This document shows, piece after piece, positions 6,718 to 7,850 of a DNA stretch of 7,850 nucleotides (its first letter is position 1; the number at the start of each line of letters is the position of its first letter). This DNA is from Georgenia sp. (GTDB lineage Bacteria; Actinomycetota; Actinomycetes; Actinomycetales; Actinomycetaceae), in NCBI GenBank assembly GCA_027322565.1, contig DAHVRG010000248.1:1-7850 (forward strand), read 5' to 3'. The position numbers were made by a program, and so were the translations under genes. The notes under the pieces were generated by a model that did not search any database, had not been told where the DNA came from, and saw only the letters and a list, made by a program, of their open reading frames with translations.

Positions 6718-6753
6718 ATGTCGCGACGGGTCCTCCTTCTGCAGCCGCGCTGA
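6718..6753 (+). CDS. leuS leader peptide with three consecutive Leu codons
   Basis: This short frame encodes the 11 residues [11 protein letters not shown] and stops with TGA at 6751-6753. Residues 6-8 are Leu encoded by CTC, CTT and CTG, three different codons in a row, preceded by a Val. Its position between a -10 box and an intrinsic terminator, all upstream of leucyl-tRNA synthetase, makes it a classic attenuator leader peptide: a ribosome should stall at the Leu codons when charged tRNA-Leu is scarce. No Shine-Dalgarno is possible if transcription starts at A6718, so translation would be leaderless, which actinobacteria do efficiently. If the transcript starts further upstream, AAGG at 6707-6710 could act as a weak ribosome binding site. 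Function is inferred from architecture; such leaders upstream of leuS have been predicted in some Streptomyces. Confidence 0.7.
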   Translation: MSRRVLLLQPR

Positions 6754-6789
6754 CCTCAGCGGGCGCCCACGGCGCCGCATCAGCGCGGC
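6744..6789 (+). promoter_or_regulatory. Attenuator stem-loop of the leuS leader RNA
   Basis: The arms GCCGCGCTGA (6744-6753) and TCAGCGCGGC (6780-6789) are perfectly complementary over 10 bp. They enclose an inner hairpin GGCGCC-CAC-GGCGCC (6762-6776). The 5' arm covers the last three codons and stop of the leader peptide, so a ribosome stalled at the preceding Leu codons would mask it and change downstream folding. A competing local hairpin, CGCTG-ACCT-CAGCG (6748-6761), uses the same 5' arm. A possible antiterminator pairs CGCGG (6784-6788, freed from the 3' arm) with CTGCG (6798-6802, including the terminator loop); it has only 5 bp with one G-U, so it is weak. Confidence 0.6.
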
Positions 6790-6791
6790 AC

Positions 6792-6817
6792 ACCTCCCTG
6801 CGGGGAGGTTTTCTTCT
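6792..6817 (+). terminator. Intrinsic terminator in the leuS leader (attenuator)
   Basis: A perfect 7-bp stem ACCTCCC (6792-6798) / GGGAGGT (6803-6809) with the 4-nt loop TGCG is followed by the T-rich tract TTTTCTTCT (6809-6817). A T-run is striking in a genome this GC-rich and marks a true Rho-independent terminator. It lies 38 nt after the leader peptide stop and 37 nt before the leuS ATG, so it would end transcription before the gene unless antitermination occurs. Confidence 0.8.
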
Positions 6818-6854
6818 GCCAGGAGCGACCAGCACCCACTGTGAGGAACTTTCG

Positions 6855-7850
6855 ATGAGCACCGACACCAGCGCGCAGTCCGCCTCGGCCGTCCCGGCGG
6901 AGCCGCCCTACCGCTACACCGCCCGCCTGGCCGGCGAGATCGAGCAGCGGTGGCAGGACCGGTGGGAGGAGGAGGGGACCTTCCACGCCCCCAACCCGGC
7001 CGGTGACCTTGCCGGACCGGCGCCGGACGAGAAGTTCTACGTGCTCGACATGTTCCCCTACCCCTCCGGCAAGGGGCTGCACGTCGGGCACCCGCTGGGC
7101 TACATCGCCACCGACGTCATCGGCCGCTACCAGCGGATGAAGGGCAGTAACGTCCTGCACGCGCTGGCCTACGACGCCTTCGGGCTGCCCGCCGAGCAGT
7201 ACGCGGTCCAGACCGGCCAGCACCCGCGGGTCACCACCGAGGAGAACATCGCGAACATGCGCCGCCAGCTGCGGCGCCTGGGCCTGGCCCACGACGACCG
7301 GCGCACCTTCGCGACGACGGACCCGGACTACGTCCGCTGGACCCAGTGGATCTTCCTCCAGCTGTTCAACTCCTGGTACGACGAGGACGCCGAGCGGCCC
7401 GACGGCGGCCGCGGCGCCGCCCGCCCGATCAGCGAGCTCGAGGAGGCCTTCGCCACGGGCCGCAGGCCGACCCCCACCGGCGTGCCGTGGGCCGAGATGG
7501 ACGCCGACGCGCGCGCCGCCGCGCTCGACACACACCGGCTGGCCTACCTGTCCGAGGCGCCGGTCAACTGGTGCCCGGGCCTGGGCACGGTGCTCGCCAA
7601 CGAGGAGGTCACCGCGGACGGCCGCTCCGAGCGCGGCAACTTCCCCGTGTTCAAGCGCAACCTGCGCCAGTGGATGATGCGGATCACCGCCTACGCCGAC
7701 CGCCTCGTGGACGACCTGGACCACATCGACTGGCCGGAGAAGGTCAAGGCGATGCAGCGCAACTGGATCGGTCGCTCGGAGGGCGCCGTCGTGCGCTTCG
7801 CGCTGCCCTCCCGGGTCAGCGCGGGCGAGGCGCCCGGCGGCGGCGCGGAC
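6855..7850 (+). CDS. leuS: Leucyl-tRNA synthetase, N-terminal part (truncated by window end)
   Basis: This class I aminoacyl-tRNA synthetase charges tRNA-Leu with leucine in the cytoplasm. The visible 332 codons stay open to the window edge, about a third of a typical actinobacterial LeuRS. Residues 60-120 hold the start of the Rossmann catalytic fold: MFPYPSG (66-72), the HIGH-type motif as HVGH (76-79) and [13 protein letters not shown] (105-117). [18 protein letters not shown] (235-252) follows; the Cys-rich zinc cluster found in E. coli at this point is absent, as in other actinobacterial Leu[22 protein letters not shown] (262-281) and NWIGRSEG (303-310) lead into the CP1 editing domain, which begins just before the edge. 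The editing site, KMSKS loop and anticodon-binding domain lie outside. An extra segment rich in Arg/Pro/Gly (about 178-210) looks like the usual actinobacterial insertion. The ATG at 6855 has GAGGAA 6 nt upstream. Expression is probably controlled by the leucine attenuator in front of it. Confidence 0.97.
   Translation, partial: MSTDTSAQSASAVPAEPPYRYTARLAGEIEQRWQDRWEEEGTFHAPNPAGDLAGPAPDEKFYVLDMFPYPSGKGLHVGHPLGYIATDVIGRYQRMKGSNVLHALAYDAFGLPAEQYAVQTGQHPRVTTEENIANMRRQLRRLGLAHDDRRTFATTDPDYVRWTQWIFLQLFNSWYDEDAERPDGGRGAARPISELEEAFATGRRPTPTGVPWAEMDADARAAALDTHRLAYLSEAPVNWCPGLGTVLANEEVTADGRSERGNFPVFKRNLRQWMMRITAYADRLVDDLDHIDWPEKVKAMQRNWIGRSEGAVVRFALPSRVSAGEAPGGGAD

Noticed and set aside
6718..6854. 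T-box riboswitch upstream of leuS
   Set aside because: The leader is only about 137 nt from the likely transcription start. No conserved T-box sequence (TGGnACCGCG type) or specifier-loop arrangement is present, whereas a Leu-rich leader ORF is.
6780..7724. Minus-strand frame of about 314 codons opposite leuS
   Set aside because: It lies antisense to an unmistakable leucyl-tRNA synthetase, runs into the leader terminator and has no recognisable motif.

Overview
The window is very GC-rich (around 70% by eye) with strong G/C third-position bias. It carries GTG starts, a mycobacterial-type Pol-PE-Lig ligase D and an actinobacterial LeuRS lacking the Cys-rich zinc cluster. This points to an actinobacterium, plausibly a member of the Micrococcales such as an Intrasporangiaceae/Ornithinimicrobium-like genus; the lineage is an inference from protein style only.

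Layout. On the minus strand at the left edge lie an unrecognised partial protein (1-195) and, overlapping it by 4 nt, a cytoplasmic DsbA/FrnE-like thiol oxidoreductase (192-848). Upstream of these, also on minus, is ku (912-1949). A 193-nt divergent intergenic region separates ku from a plus-strand pair: a small four-helix DoxX/MauE-like membrane protein (2143-2511) and ligD (2555-5110). Ku and LigD together form the two-component bacterial non-homologous end-joining (NHEJ) system: Ku binds and bridges broken ends, and LigD trims, fills and seals them. Next is a stand-alone ABC ATP-binding protein (5175-5951). It meets a convergent dps gene (6079-6534, minus) across two hairpins that look like a bidirectional terminator.

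The right end is leuS (6855 to the window edge, truncated), preceded by the most interesting element seen here. It consists of a TAAGGT -10 box, then an 11-residue leader ORF whose AUG lies where transcription would start and which carries three consecutive Leu codons, then a perfect 10-bp stem whose 5' arm covers the end of that ORF, then an intrinsic terminator with a T-rich tail. This has the architecture of ribosome-mediated leucine attenuation of leucyl-tRNA synthetase. Predicted attenuators of this kind are known upstream of leuS in some Streptomyces, so the class is not new, but this instance is clear.

I found no mobile element, CRISPR array, tRNA/rRNA or wholly novel multi-gene system. 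Ku/LigD (break repair) and Dps (DNA protection and iron storage) are close together, which suggests a stress and stationary-phase DNA maintenance theme, but this is inference.
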